Below, one piece after another: positions 52,442 to 62,042 of a stretch of 64,000 nt of DNA. Source of the stretch: Abiotrophia sp. HMSC24B09 (GTDB taxonomy: Bacteria; Bacillota; Bacilli; Lactobacillales; Aerococcaceae); NCBI RefSeq assembly GCF_001815865.1, contig NZ_KV822210.1:56138-120137 (forward strand), in the 5' to 3' direction. The translations under genes were made by a program, and so were the position numbers. How positions within the stretch are numbered: position 1 is the stretch's first letter; each line of letters starts with the position of its first letter. The notes beneath the pieces were generated by a model. The model was given only the letters and a program-made list of their open reading frames with translations, was not told where the DNA came from and made no database searches.

Positions 52442-54140
52442 TCGGCTCTTACGCTACTATGCGACCCTGATTTTGGTCTTAGTTTTTCTTCTGCCTCTAG
52501 TAGCGGTCTACTTGCTCTATCAACATAACATTAACAATGCCCTGGCTGAGCTCAATCTCATGCACTACCATATTCAGACAGAACTCAGTCAGGCCGACCA
52601 AGACACCCAAAAAATTGCGCAAAAACTGACGGAGTCAACCAAGCAGATTGAAGCCTTGCGCCATTATGCCAATTATAGCTACCAGGAGTCGTTAGAGAGT
52701 TTTCTGATGAATCGTCAGTACAATCTCTATTTACCTGATAAGCTCTATCGGCTTCATCGGGAGTTTCAAGACATTACCTCGATTCTTATCCATGTCGATA
52801 ATGCCAAAGAACTGATTGTCTCTACAGCGGACAACACACGTGGGCGTAAGATGATGCCGTCTGATATAAGTAAAGAAGAGGGTCAAGAGATTGGCTTTGA
52901 CCGCCCTTTATTTGACTTGCGTTCTGGCCATAGTTTGGGGCAGGTACAAGTCAACTACCATGCCGATCGTTTCTTCCAAGGGCTGGCTGAGTCGCCGCTC
53001 TTAACCAAGGCTCAAACTGTCGTCGTCGATGCCAAGCTAAAACGCATGCTCCTAGAACGAGGCAAGCTGAGTCAAGACAAGCTGCAAGCGGTCATCAGAG
53101 GAGAAAACGTGCCTTCTGGCTACCTGATCAGCCGCATGGAGACGGGCGAAGATTTACTAATCATCAGCCTTCTGCCTAAGTCGATCATCTGGCAACGGGT
53201 TACGGGTCCAGTATTAGTGATTACCTTGATTACCATACTTGTGGCAGTCATCCTCTTGGCCTTGCTTTATCGTTTCTTCGGGGCCTATTCCAATCAGGTT
53301 CATGATATGGTCACGACCCTCAAGCGAATTGGAGAAGGGCAATTTTACTATCGTATTCGGGAAACGGATAAGCGGGATGAACTACGGGAAATTACCCATT
53401 CCATTAATACCATGTTAGACCAGTATCAGGTTAACATACAGGAACTCTATTCCATGGAAGCCCGAGAGCACGAAGCCATTCTCAAGGCTTTGCAGTCGCA
53501 AATCAATCCGCATTTTATGTATAATACCTTGGAATTTATTCGCATGAGTGCCCTAACGGAGGGGGCGGATGAGTTAGCCGATATCGTCTATGACTTCGCT
53601 GCCCTACTCAGGAATAATATTAGCGATGAGAAGGAGACGACCTTGGAACGTGAGCTTTCCTTCTGTCGCAAATATATCCATCTCTACCAGGTGCGTTATC
53701 CTAACAAACTACAGGTAGAGATTGAAGTGGCGCCAGAATGTCAAGCCTTCGTCTTGCCTAAGTTTACCCTGCAACCCTTAATCGAAAACTATTTTGTGCA
53801 TGGCGTAGATTTTGCCAGAAGCGATAACCGCTTGGCCATCAAAGCCTGGGTGGAAGGCGTGGCCGACCAAGCTAGCCTGACTAGCAGGCTCTGGATTGAA
53901 GTGTCTGATAATGGGAGAGGTATGTCCCCAGAAACCCTCAGCGCCTTAAATCAAGGATTAAGAGAAGGAGCTCGACCCATTGAACCGAATAGCCGGCAGT
54001 CAATTGGAATCTTTAATGTGGCTGAGCGACTCCATCATTATTTTGGTAGCGAGGCTACTTTATCTTATCAAATAAATGAAGAAGGAGGTGTCCGTGTATG
54101 GCTCCAGTGTCCTTTCAACCCACCCCACTCAGGGTCATGA
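52410..54140 (+). CDS. Sensor histidine kinase, YesM type
   Basis: A 576-residue kinase. A transmembrane segment at about 17-37, an extracellular sensor of 230 residues, a second segment at about 270-292 and HAMP (LKRIGEGQFYYRIRETDKRD) lead to the His_kinase domain. The phosphorylated histidine is in LQSQINPHFMYNTLEFIRM near residue 366, and the N/G boxes are QPLIENYFVHG and VSDNGRGM. It should sense an extracellular sugar or its binding protein. Overlaps with yesL-like (32 nt) and the regulator (43 nt) indicate tight coupling. Confidence 0.93.
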   Translation: MSQKKNPNRFSRLLRYYATLILVLVFLLPLVAVYLLYQHNINNALAELNLMHYHIQTELSQADQDTQKIAQKLTESTKQIEALRHYANYSYQESLESFLMNRQYNLYLPDKLYRLHREFQDITSILIHVDNAKELIVSTADNTRGRKMMPSDISKEEGQEIGFDRPLFDLRSGHSLGQVQVNYHADRFFQGLAESPLLTKAQTVVVDAKLKRMLLERGKLSQDKLQAVIRGENVPSGYLISRMETGEDLLIISLLPKSIIWQRVTGPVLVITLITILVAVILLALLYRFFGAYSNQVHDMVTTLKRIGEGQFYYRIRETDKRDELREITHSINTMLDQYQVNIQELYSMEAREHEAILKALQSQINPHFMYNTLEFIRMSALTEGADELADIVYDFAALLRNNISDEKETTLERELSFCRKYIHLYQVRYPNKLQVEIEVAPECQAFVLPKFTLQPLIENYFVHGVDFARSDNRLAIKAWVEGVADQASLTSRLWIEVSDNGRGMSPETLSALNQGLREGARPIEPNSRQSIGIFNVAERLHHYFGSEATLSYQINEEGGVRVWLQCPFNPPHSGS

Positions 54141-55579
54141 TTGTGGACGATGAGTACATGATTGTCAAAGGCTTAGAACGCCTGATCCGCTGGCAAGAAC
54201 TAGGTTTGCAACTTGTGGGGACAGCTGGTAATGGCCAGGAAGCCTTGGACTTAATGTGTCACCAAGCGGTGGATATTGTCATCACCGATGTCAATATGCC
54301 TAACGTGACGGGGATTGATTTTATTAGTCAAGCCAAGGACCTAGGCCAGGACTTTGTCTTCATTTTTGTGTCAGGTTATCAGGAATTTGAGTACGTTAAG
54401 CGAGGCATGGAATTAGGAGCCAAAAATTATCTGCTTAAGCCTATCGACAAGGTAGAGCTTCATCGGGTGCTTAGCCAAGTGGCCCAAGAAATCCGGGATA
54501 AGCGAGCCCTAGCTCAGGTTATTTCTGACCATGAGCAAGCTCAACTGACTAGTTGGCTAGAGATAGGCCAAGGGAGCTTGCCTCTTCGTTACCAGGATGT
54601 CACTGCCCCCAATTGGCAGTGGGTTTTGGCACAAAAGACTTGTCAGCCCCAATTGTTGGCTGCAGGTGGTTGGTCTATTATGGTGCTAGGTGACTGGCTA
54701 CTAGGGATTATACCTCAGTCGGATTTTAAGCAAGATCCTCAAGATAGTGGCATGCAAATACAGACTAATCTGTCGCTGACCAACATCCATCATAAACTCC
54801 AAGCCTTCCTTCAGGCTGAGAGTCGACGGCTTTTCTATGAATGGGAGTGGGATGAGGAGCGAGCTAGGCAAATCTTTTGGCAGAATGAGAGTGACGCTTC
54901 CCAAACGGATCCTACAACCGTTAAGTTAGTCGATCAATTAGTGGGCCACCTCTATGAAGCCATCGATAATCAGAATAGCATTAAACTGGATGCGGACTTA
55001 GATAGCTTCTTGGCCTTTTGTCAGGAGCAGGAACTAGCGCCTCAGGAAGTGGTGCAATTAACGGCCTTGATTCGGCATTACTTTGATATTAAATCTAACC
55101 AGCATACCCCAACCAGTCTCCTAGATGAAGGGGCCAATCAGCCTCTGACTTTTGCCTCGCTAAGCCAACACCTCAAGGAAAGTTTGGATTTAGGTGGACG
55201 TGAGAAGCGTCACCACCTCTATCCGCCAATAGTCAATGAAGTCTTGGCGGCTATCTATGAACGCTATAACGAGAATATCTCCATGAAGAGTTTGGCCGAT
55301 GACCTCCATGTCAATGTCATGTACTTGGGCCAACTCTTTAAGCGTGAGGTCGGTATGACTCTGTCCCGCTATATCAATCAATATCGTCTAGCCATCGCCA
55401 AGGATTTACTGATTGCGTCTAAGCTGTCGGTGGCCCAGATTGCGGTCAAGGTTGGCTATCAGAATCAAGCCTATTTTTATCGGGTCTTTAAACAATCTGA
55501 GGGTGTCAGTCCCAAAGAGTATCGTCAACACTATCATGATCACCTTAAGGCTCAGGAAGATAAGCAAACTACACGGTAA
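54098..55579 (+). CDS. Response regulator with AraC-type DNA-binding domain, YesN type
   Basis: A 493-residue regulator. The receiver domain (residues 10-130) has MIVDDEYMIVKG, the phosphorylated aspartate in IVITDVNMPNVTG near residue 63, and KNYLLKPIDKVEL. A 250-residue linker follows, then a double helix-turn-helix: NISMKSLADDLHVNVMYLGQ and QIAVKVGYQNQAYFYRVFKQ. AAGGAGG lies 8 nt before the ATG. It likely activates the GH1-ROK and importer operons through the 21-bp-spaced direct repeats at 43332 and 45887. Confidence 0.93.
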   Translation: MAPVSFQPTPLRVMIVDDEYMIVKGLERLIRWQELGLQLVGTAGNGQEALDLMCHQAVDIVITDVNMPNVTGIDFISQAKDLGQDFVFIFVSGYQEFEYVKRGMELGAKNYLLKPIDKVELHRVLSQVAQEIRDKRALAQVISDHEQAQLTSWLEIGQGSLPLRYQDVTAPNWQWVLAQKTCQPQLLAAGGWSIMVLGDWLLGIIPQSDFKQDPQDSGMQIQTNLSLTNIHHKLQAFLQAESRRLFYEWEWDEERARQIFWQNESDASQTDPTTVKLVDQLVGHLYEAIDNQNSIKLDADLDSFLAFCQEQELAPQEVVQLTALIRHYFDIKSNQHTPTSLLDEGANQPLTFASLSQHLKESLDLGGREKRHHLYPPIVNEVLAAIYERYNENISMKSLADDLHVNVMYLGQLFKREVGMTLSRYINQYRLAIAKDLLIASKLSVAQIAVKVGYQNQAYFYRVFKQSEGVSPKEYRQHYHDHLKAQEDKQTTR

Positions 55580-55602
55580 GGTTTGGCCTTGCCGTGTTTT
55601 TA
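55571..55602 (+). terminator. Terminator overlapping the regulator stop codon
   Basis: ACACGGTAAGG (55571-55581, containing the TAA stop) pairs with CCTTGCCGTGT (55587-55597), followed by TTTTT. Confidence 0.9.
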
Positions 55603-55732
55603 TTTAGGACCGGGACAGAATCCTGTGGACTAAGTGGGGCTCTTTTTAGCGAAAATACATTGTATTTTGACCCAATCAAGAGTAAAATAGTACTGATACA
55701 AAAGAATGCAAATCTATAGAAAAGGTGGCAGT

Positions 55733-57589
55733 ATGATTTTGAATAAAGATATAGCCGGCTATGTCATAGACATCGTTGAAAGATTAAATCGGGGGCAGAA
55801 ACAATTTTTCTGGGCCATCAGTGACTTAATAAGTTTTATTGTAGCCATTGTGGTATCCTATGTCCTCTTCTATACCTTGATTAACCCCAATCCCTTTGAC
55901 TATATTGTGTATGTGGGGTTAACTTTTGCAATTTACCAAGTCTTAACCCATCTTATGGGCTTGGCAGCAAGTATGAGCCGCTACAATTCCCTAGATGAAT
56001 TTATGAAGCTCTTTTCCACCATCGCCATTTCCAGTGTGGTGGGCTATGGCATTAGCTATGTTTTCTTGCCTCAGTTTTCAGTTCGCTTCTTGGTTCTCTT
56101 CATTCTCTTGAGTACCTTCTTGGTCTTTGCACCACGTTTGATTTGGCAGCTCTTATACTCCCAACGTGATCGCGGCCAGGAGGTGGCGACCAGTCGCCGG
56201 ATTTTCCTAATTGGGGCTGGGGACGGAGGCGCGGCCTTCATGAACAGCTATCAACCTCAAACCAGTGATTTGGACATTGTGGGGATATTGGATAACGACC
56301 TCAATAAGAAGGGGCAACAGCTAAGTGGCGTGCCGGTCTTAGGTCGTTACGATGACTTAGCCAGCCTAGCCAAAGAATATGATATTGATGAAGTCATTGT
56401 GGCTATTCCCTCTCTTGAACCGCGCGAATATGAACGTATCCTCGAAATGTGTAACGAGGCGGGCTTAACTGTCTATAAAATGCCTAAGGTTGAAGATGTT
56501 ATTCAAGGGGCTGGCCCACAACGCAATGAGATTAAGAAAATTGACATTGTAGACCTCTTGGGTCGTAAGGAAATCCGCCTGGATGAGTCATGCCTAGACC
56601 AAGAGTTAAGCCATAAAACCATCTTAGTGACCGGGGCAGGTGGCTCAATCGGGAGCGAAATCTGTCGCCAAGTGAGTCGCTTCAAGCCTAAACGGGTTAT
56701 TCTCTTAGGTCATGGCGAAAACTCTATTTATCTGATTTACCATGAATTAATTAAGAGTCATCCAGAAATTGAATATGTGCCCGTTATTGCAGATATTCAA
56801 GATTACCCACGCTTATTACAAGTTTTCCAAGATTATCAACCAGCTATCGTCTATCATGCAGCAGCTCATAAGCATGTGCCGATGATGGAACGTAACCCTA
56901 AGGAAGCCCTCAAGAATAATATCCACGGGACCTATAATGTAGCCAAAGCAGTCGACCAAGCCGGTGTACCTAAGATGGTCATGATCTCGACAGATAAGGC
57001 GGTCAACCCACCTAACGTGATGGGGGCAACCAAGCGTGTGGCCGAACTGATTGTGACAGGCTTCAATAAGACCAGTCAATCTACCTATTGTGCCGTTCGC
57101 TTCGGTAATGTCTTAGGTAGCCGAGGCAGTGTCATTCCAGTCTTCGAACGACAAATTGCTGCAGGTGGCCCGCTGACGGTGACCGATTTCCGCATGACCC
57201 GTTACTTTATGACCATTCCGGAAGCTAGCCGCTTAGTCATTCATGCCGGAGCATATGCCCGCGACGGCGAAGTCTTCATCTTAGATATGGGTGAACCTGT
57301 TAAGATTTATGACTTAGCTAAGAAAATGGTCCTGCTTAGTGGTCATACTGAAAAAGAAATCCCAATTGTTGAAGTAGGCATTCGTCCGGGTGAGAAACTC
57401 TATGAAGAGCTCTTGGTGGCATCAGAATTTGTAGATAACCAAGTACATGATCAAATCTTCGTTGGTAAGGTAAATACCATGCCACTGGCTACCATTGAAG
57501 CTAAGATGGCAGAATTCGACACCTTAGAAGGCGATGTGCTCAAGGAAGCCATCATTGGTTTCGCCAATCAAACCACTCAAGCTGACTAG
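55733..57589 (+). CDS. Membrane UDP-sugar 4,6-dehydratase (EpsC/CapD/WbpM family)
   Basis: A 618-residue protein: four transmembrane segments (about residues 20-150), a first Rossmann domain (LIGAGDGGAAFMN near 162) and a C-terminal short-chain dehydrogenase domain (LVTGAGGSIGSEICRQ near 300). ISTDKAVNPPNVMGATKR carries the MxxxK variant of the YxxxK motif typical of this group. It makes 4-keto-6-deoxy sugar precursors for surface polysaccharides or glycoproteins. I start at ATG 55733 with AAAAGGTGG upstream. The LCP gene follows after 12 nt. Confidence 0.92.
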   Translation: MILNKDIAGYVIDIVERLNRGQKQFFWAISDLISFIVAIVVSYVLFYTLINPNPFDYIVYVGLTFAIYQVLTHLMGLAASMSRYNSLDEFMKLFSTIAISSVVGYGISYVFLPQFSVRFLVLFILLSTFLVFAPRLIWQLLYSQRDRGQEVATSRRIFLIGAGDGGAAFMNSYQPQTSDLDIVGILDNDLNKKGQQLSGVPVLGRYDDLASLAKEYDIDEVIVAIPSLEPREYERILEMCNEAGLTVYKMPKVEDVIQGAGPQRNEIKKIDIVDLLGRKEIRLDESCLDQELSHKTILVTGAGGSIGSEICRQVSRFKPKRVILLGHGENSIYLIYHELIKSHPEIEYVPVIADIQDYPRLLQVFQDYQPAIVYHAAAHKHVPMMERNPKEALKNNIHGTYNVAKAVDQAGVPKMVMISTDKAVNPPNVMGATKRVAELIVTGFNKTSQSTYCAVRFGNVLGSRGSVIPVFERQIAAGGPLTVTDFRMTRYFMTIPEASRLVIHAGAYARDGEVFILDMGEPVKIYDLAKKMVLLSGHTEKEIPIVEVGIRPGEKLYEELLVASEFVDNQVHDQIFVGKVNTMPLATIEAKMAEFDTLEGDVLKEAIIGFANQTTQAD

Positions 57590-57601
57590 GAGGCTCCCTA
57601 G

Positions 57602-58432
57602 ATGAAATCAAAACTCCAGCATTTGCTTTTAATGGTCGTCTTGGCCCTAGTGGCCAGTCTGTGGCAAGGGCCTCAAGTTCAGGCAACGCCAGATTCTGAG
57701 CCTATGTCTTTCCTCTTTCTAGGAATTGACACGGGGGAATTGGGTCGGACAGAACAAGGGCGTTCCGATGCCATCATGGTGATGACCCTGAACCCTAGCC
57801 ATAAAACCTTACGCCTCGTTAGTCTACCGCGAGACACCTATGTCAATATTGAGGGCTACGAGGGCATGGATAAGCTCAACCACGCCTATGCCTATGGTGG
57901 TGCGGAGTTATCCAAACTAACCGTCGAGCACTTACTAGGCGTCCCCATCCAACACTATCTAGCGCTTAATATGAAGGGGCTAGAAGATTTGGTGGATTTA
58001 GTGGGCGGCGTAGAAGTAGTGCCACCTGAAACATTTACCATTGATGGCTATGAATTTTACCAAGACACGCCGGTTTATTTAGATGGCCGGACAGCCCTCT
58101 ACTATGTGCGAGATCGCTTTTCTTCAAGCGGTGACTATGCCCGCCAAGCCCGTCAACGACAAGTGCTTGAAGCCCTAATGCATAAGGCGCAAGATGCTTC
58201 TTTTAAGCTAGATCCTTTGAAAGTTGCGTCACTTATGACATCTGTCTCGACTGACTTGTCCCTGGATCAATTGATGGGCCTCTTCAACCAGTATCGTCAG
58301 GCCGATTTACAGCTTGAACTTGGCCAGCTACAAGGGCAGGGCCAAACCATTAATGGGGTTTACTACGATATTCCTGATCAAGCCTCTCTAGCTGAATTGC
58401 GCACGACCTTGCTATCTGATCTAAAAGAATAG
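57602..58432 (+). CDS. LytR-CpsA-Psr (LCP) family glycopolymer transferase
   Basis: A 276-residue extracellular LCP protein with an N-terminal signal/anchor (residues 7-28). Core motifs are FLFLGIDTGELGRTEQGRSD, LRLVSLPRDTYVNI with the phosphate-binding arginines, and YYVRDRFSSSGDYARQARQR. LCP enzymes attach undecaprenyl-linked glycopolymers to peptidoglycan. It lies in an operon with a nucleotide-sugar dehydratase and a GalU-family gene, consistent with ligating a capsule-like polymer. A GGAGG lies near the start. Confidence 0.92.
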   Translation: MKSKLQHLLLMVVLALVASLWQGPQVQATPDSEPMSFLFLGIDTGELGRTEQGRSDAIMVMTLNPSHKTLRLVSLPRDTYVNIEGYEGMDKLNHAYAYGGAELSKLTVEHLLGVPIQHYLALNMKGLEDLVDLVGGVEVVPPETFTIDGYEFYQDTPVYLDGRTALYYVRDRFSSSGDYARQARQRQVLEALMHKAQDASFKLDPLKVASLMTSVSTDLSLDQLMGLFNQYRQADLQLELGQLQGQGQTINGVYYDIPDQASLAELRTTLLSDLKE

Positions 58433-58442
58433 GAGACTCCTC

Positions 58443-59333
58443 ATGAAGAAAATTAGAAAAGCTGTCATTCCTGCGGCAGGCTATGGAACAGGCTTCTTGC
58501 CAGCAACTAAAGCCTTTGCCAAGGAAATGCTCCCGATTGTAGATAAGCCTATTATTCAGTTTATTGTGGAAGAAGCTATTGCGTCTGGTATCGAGGAAAT
58601 CTTGATTATTACGGGTAGAACCAAACGTCCCATCGAGGACCATTTTGACTCCAATATTGAATTGGAAGACAACCTCCGCTCAAAAGGCAAGGCTGATTTG
58701 CTTAAATTAGTAGAGGGGACTACCCAGGCTAATCTCTTCTTCGTTCGCCAATCCTATCCAAAGGGCTTAGGAGATGCGATTTTAGCGGCTAAGGCCTTTG
58801 TGGCGGATGAGCCTTTTGTAGTGATGCTAGGCGATAATATCATGACGGGTGAAAAACCTGTCACTCGCCAACTCATGGACCTTTATCAAGAGACCCAGAC
58901 GGCCAATGTAGCCATTATGGAGGTTTCTGATGAGGAAGCTGAACAAATGGGGATTGTTGAATTAGGCAAAGAAGTATCCAGTCAAGTCGGCTTGCCTGTT
59001 CATCACATTGACAATATGGTGGAGAAACCAAAGGCTAGCGAACTCAAGAGTCACATGGCTATTGCAGGACGTTATGTCTTGCCACCTGAAATCTTCAATC
59101 TCTTGGAAGACCTACCTGTAGGTAAGGAAGACGAGGTTCAGTTGACGGATGCCCTTAATAAGCTCAATCAGACCCAGCGAGTGCTAGCGGTCCAATGCCA
59201 AGGCAACCGACATGATGTCGGCAACAAAATGGGTTACATGCGCTATATGGTTGAATATGGTCTAAACCATCCTGAAACGGAATTAGGTCTAAAAGCCTAC
59301 ATCAAGCGTTTGGCAATAGAACTAGATAAATGA
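58443..59333 (+). CDS. galU: GalU-family UTP-glucose-1-phosphate uridylyltransferase, active-site variant
   Basis: A 296-residue protein aligning along its length with GalU (AVIPAAGYG, KEMLPIVDKPIIQFIVEEAI, VEKPKASELKSHMAIAGRYV). However, conserved positions differ: the GTRFLP loop reads GTGFLP (arginine to glycine near residue 18), LGDD reads LGDN, and the late RYDVGDK reads RHDVGNK. The loop arginine contacts the nucleotide triphosphate in this superfamily, so normal UDP-glucose synthesis is doubtful. It may be a specialised paralogue. TAGGAG precedes the ATG; it ends the dehydratase-LCP operon. Confidence 0.8.
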   Translation: MKKIRKAVIPAAGYGTGFLPATKAFAKEMLPIVDKPIIQFIVEEAIASGIEEILIITGRTKRPIEDHFDSNIELEDNLRSKGKADLLKLVEGTTQANLFFVRQSYPKGLGDAILAAKAFVADEPFVVMLGDNIMTGEKPVTRQLMDLYQETQTANVAIMEVSDEEAEQMGIVELGKEVSSQVGLPVHHIDNMVEKPKASELKSHMAIAGRYVLPPEIFNLLEDLPVGKEDEVQLTDALNKLNQTQRVLAVQCQGNRHDVGNKMGYMRYMVEYGLNHPETELGLKAYIKRLAIELDK

Positions 59334-59340
59334 TAACAAA

Positions 59341-59368
59341 GGCTGGGATAAGAGTCCCGGCCTTTTTT
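59341..59368 (+). terminator. Rho-independent terminator
   Basis: GGCTGGGA pairs with TCCCGGCC around TAAGAG (one wobble), followed by six T. Confidence 0.9.
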
Positions 59369-59588
59369 GATGTCAGTGCGATGAATGTGACTAGCCTCTT
59401 GTTGAAAGGGCTTGTATTTTATGATATTATTGCTAAACATTTTGCGCACTTTCTTTCATCTTCTAGATGAAAAACAATAAGTATCAATTTTCATTGTGAA
59501 AAGCATAGAATTTTTAGGTAAGAGGTGCTATAATGGGTTAATGTTGTTACTAAGCCCTTGGCTTTTCCTGTAAGGAGGATACTCTGTT

Positions 59589-60992
59589 GTGACCACGAAA
59601 GATCGTGATTTAAAAAAATTTTTAATATGTATGGTTGACTTGATGGGTGTCATATTAGTAGGCCTATTTTTAACCCAGAGTAGTTCACCTCGATTCCATA
59701 TTGATATAGAAGATGTTAATACCATGCTGCTGATCCATATAGCGGCTTTTTATATGTCAAGCCAGTTTAACTCCTTGTTTGATAGGGGTTATCTAGAGCA
59801 ACTCAAATCAGTCATCATATATTCTTTGTATTTTCTTGTTGGTATTACCATGATGGTCTTTATGTCAAAAAGTCATTTCTATATTCCTCGGACTGCATCC
59901 CTGGTTTTTGTCGCTTTGAATGGACTTTTGGTTTTTGCTATTCATTCGAGTATTAAGTACTATTACCAACACCTCTATCCAACTCTCAAATATTCACGTA
60001 AGGTTCTGTTAGTTACTACTTCCGATCGATTAGATATCATCGCTGAACGATTTAAGGTAAGTCAAGGTTGGGGTGGTCAGATTAGTGCGATTGCGCTACT
60101 AGATGATCCTCAAGAAATTGCTTTGCCTGATATTTTTAAAGGTAAGCATCTAGTCACGGTTGATGAAATGGAATGCTATGCTAGGCAAAATGTTGTTGAT
60201 GAGGTTTTCCTCAATTTGTCTCGTGATTTCGATGAGCAGATTTCAGACTACCTTTTGCTCTTCCAATCCATGGGAATTATAGTAAGCCTTAATATTTCGG
60301 CCTTTGAGATTCCTCTCAATTCGGATCGCCGAGTCCGCAAGTTAGGTAAATTTAGTGTCTTAACTTTCTCTACTAAATTCTATGATTACGAGTGGATGGT
60401 AATTAAGCGACTACTGGACATCCTAGGTGCCTTAGTTGGCCTTGTCCTGACCTTTTTAATAGGGTTAGTGCTAGTGCCTTTGATCAAGCTAGAATCCAAG
60501 GGCCCAGCTATCTTCGCACAAAACCGTGTAGGTCGTAATGGACGGGTCTTTAAGTTCTATAAATTCCGCTCCATGTATGCTGATGCTGAAGAGCGCAAGA
60601 AGGAATTGGAACAATACAATCAGATGAAGGGCCTCATGTTCAAATTAGAAGATGACCCACGTATTACAAAAATCGGTCGCTTTATTCGCCGGACTAGTTT
60701 AGATGAGCTGCCGCAGTTCTATAATGTTCTGATTGGTGATATGAGTCTAATCGGCACCCGGCCACCGACTGAGAGTGAGTTCAAAGCCTATTCTGCTGGC
60801 CACAAAAAACGCCTTAAGTTACGGCCCGGTATTACCGGCCTCTGGCAAGTAAGTGGCCGTAGTGATATTACTGACTTTGAGGAAGTCGTGCGGTTAGACG
60901 CCGAATATATCGATAACTGGTCCTTGTGGTTAGATGTCAAAATTCTCATTAAAACCATACAAATTGTCCTACTTGGTAAGGGCGCTCGCTAA
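59589..60992 (+). CDS. Polyprenyl-phosphate sugar-1-phosphate transferase (initiating enzyme)
   Basis: A 467-residue PHPT-type initiating transferase. Four N-terminal transmembrane segments and a CoA-binding-like domain precede a fifth segment (LLDILGALVGLVLTFLIGL near residue 275) and the catalytic domain: FAQNRVGRNGRVFKFYKFRS, TKIGRFIRRTSLDELPQFYN, SLIGTRPPTESEF and PGITGLWQVSGRSD. It starts a surface polysaccharide repeat on undecaprenyl phosphate. The start is GTG at 59589 with AAGGAGG upstream. No polymerase or flippase is adjacent. Confidence 0.93.
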   Translation: MTTKDRDLKKFLICMVDLMGVILVGLFLTQSSSPRFHIDIEDVNTMLLIHIAAFYMSSQFNSLFDRGYLEQLKSVIIYSLYFLVGITMMVFMSKSHFYIPRTASLVFVALNGLLVFAIHSSIKYYYQHLYPTLKYSRKVLLVTTSDRLDIIAERFKVSQGWGGQISAIALLDDPQEIALPDIFKGKHLVTVDEMECYARQNVVDEVFLNLSRDFDEQISDYLLLFQSMGIIVSLNISAFEIPLNSDRRVRKLGKFSVLTFSTKFYDYEWMVIKRLLDILGALVGLVLTFLIGLVLVPLIKLESKGPAIFAQNRVGRNGRVFKFYKFRSMYADAEERKKELEQYNQMKGLMFKLEDDPRITKIGRFIRRTSLDELPQFYNVLIGDMSLIGTRPPTESEFKAYSAGHKKRLKLRPGITGLWQVSGRSDITDFEEVVRLDAEYIDNWSLWLDVKILIKTIQIVLLGKGAR

Positions 60993-61003
60993 GTTGCGAT
61001 AGG

Positions 61004-61030
61004 AAAAGATCAGCTTTTGCTGGTCTTTTT
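61004..61030 (+). terminator. Rho-independent terminator
   Basis: AAAAGATCAGC pairs with GCTGGTCTTTTT around TTTT, with one wobble. Confidence 0.85.
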
Positions 61031-61178
61031 CTTTTAGAATAGATAGTCATTCAGATAACTCGTGTTCTTGCCCAGTTTCAGTTGACAAGATTATCTGGGA
61101 GCTTATCTATACAAAAATTTTCTCCCTTGCCCAACTTATGGTATAATAAGTCGAATACAAGAGAAAGGTGAGGAGAAG

Positions 61179-62042
61179 ATGTTAGAATGGTTTAATCAAT
61201 TCTTAGCGGACAAGCCCTTGGTTCGGCTCCTAGATATTGCCATTGTCTGGTACATTATCTATCGTGTCTTGCTCTATGCACGTAATACTCGAGCAATGAA
61301 CTTGTTAAAAGGGGTCGGCATGATTCTGGCCGCAAAATTTATTGCCTCTATTGTTGGCCTGCAGACCATTGACTGGTTGTTACAACAAATCATTTCCTGG
61401 GGTGTGGTGGCCGTGGTCATCCTCTTCCAACCAGAATTACGTAGAGCTCTAGAATCAATTGGCCGTACGGTTAGTTCTCGCTCACGAAAGGGATTGGAGC
61501 ATGATCCGACTGCTCGATTGATTCAAGACTTAGACAAGAGTATTTGGTACATGTCGCGGCGGAAAATCGGGGCGCTGATTTCCATCGAACGAGAAAATAG
61601 TCTGAATGAATACATCCAAACAGGGATTCCTATGGATTCAGCTATTTCCCATCAGCTCTTAGTTAATATCTTCATCCCCAATACGCCACTTCATGATGGG
61701 GCCGTTATTATCGCGGGCCATCGCGTGGCAGCAGCTGCCTGCTATCTGCCTTTATCTGGTAGTCAGGCCATTCCTAAGGAATTAGGGACGCGCCATCGGG
61801 CGGCTATCGGTCTGTCAGAAGTAACAGATGCGGTGACCTTGATTGTCTCGGAAGAGACAGGTGGGGTTAGCTTGGCCATGAGAGACCATTTGCACCGGGA
61901 TGTAGATTCTAAGGAGCTCAAGGAGCTCTTAAAACGATATTTAAGTAGAGACGACCAAGGCGATAATGCTGAGTCTAATCGTAACCGCCTGGTTAATGAG
62001 CTCTTGTCATTCTTTAACAAGCAGAAAGGTGGTGCCGCATGA
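61179..62042 (+). CDS. cdaA: Diadenylate cyclase CdaA
   Basis: A 287-residue membrane enzyme making c-di-AMP from two ATP. Three transmembrane segments (residues 15-95) precede the DAC domain with TPLHDGAVIIAGHR (DGA motif near residue 172) and LGTRHRAAIGLSE (RHR motif near residue 205). GAGGAG precedes the ATG, and TATAAT lies at 61142-61147. The next gene, cdaR, overlaps by 4 nt. The cdaA-cdaR-glmM order is conserved in Firmicutes and links c-di-AMP to cell-wall precursor supply. Confidence 0.96.
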   Translation: MLEWFNQFLADKPLVRLLDIAIVWYIIYRVLLYARNTRAMNLLKGVGMILAAKFIASIVGLQTIDWLLQQIISWGVVAVVILFQPELRRALESIGRTVSSRSRKGLEHDPTARLIQDLDKSIWYMSRRKIGALISIERENSLNEYIQTGIPMDSAISHQLLVNIFIPNTPLHDGAVIIAGHRVAAAACYLPLSGSQAIPKELGTRHRAAIGLSEVTDAVTLIVSEETGGVSLAMRDHLHRDVDSKELKELLKRYLSRDDQGDNAESNRNRLVNELLSFFNKQKGGAA

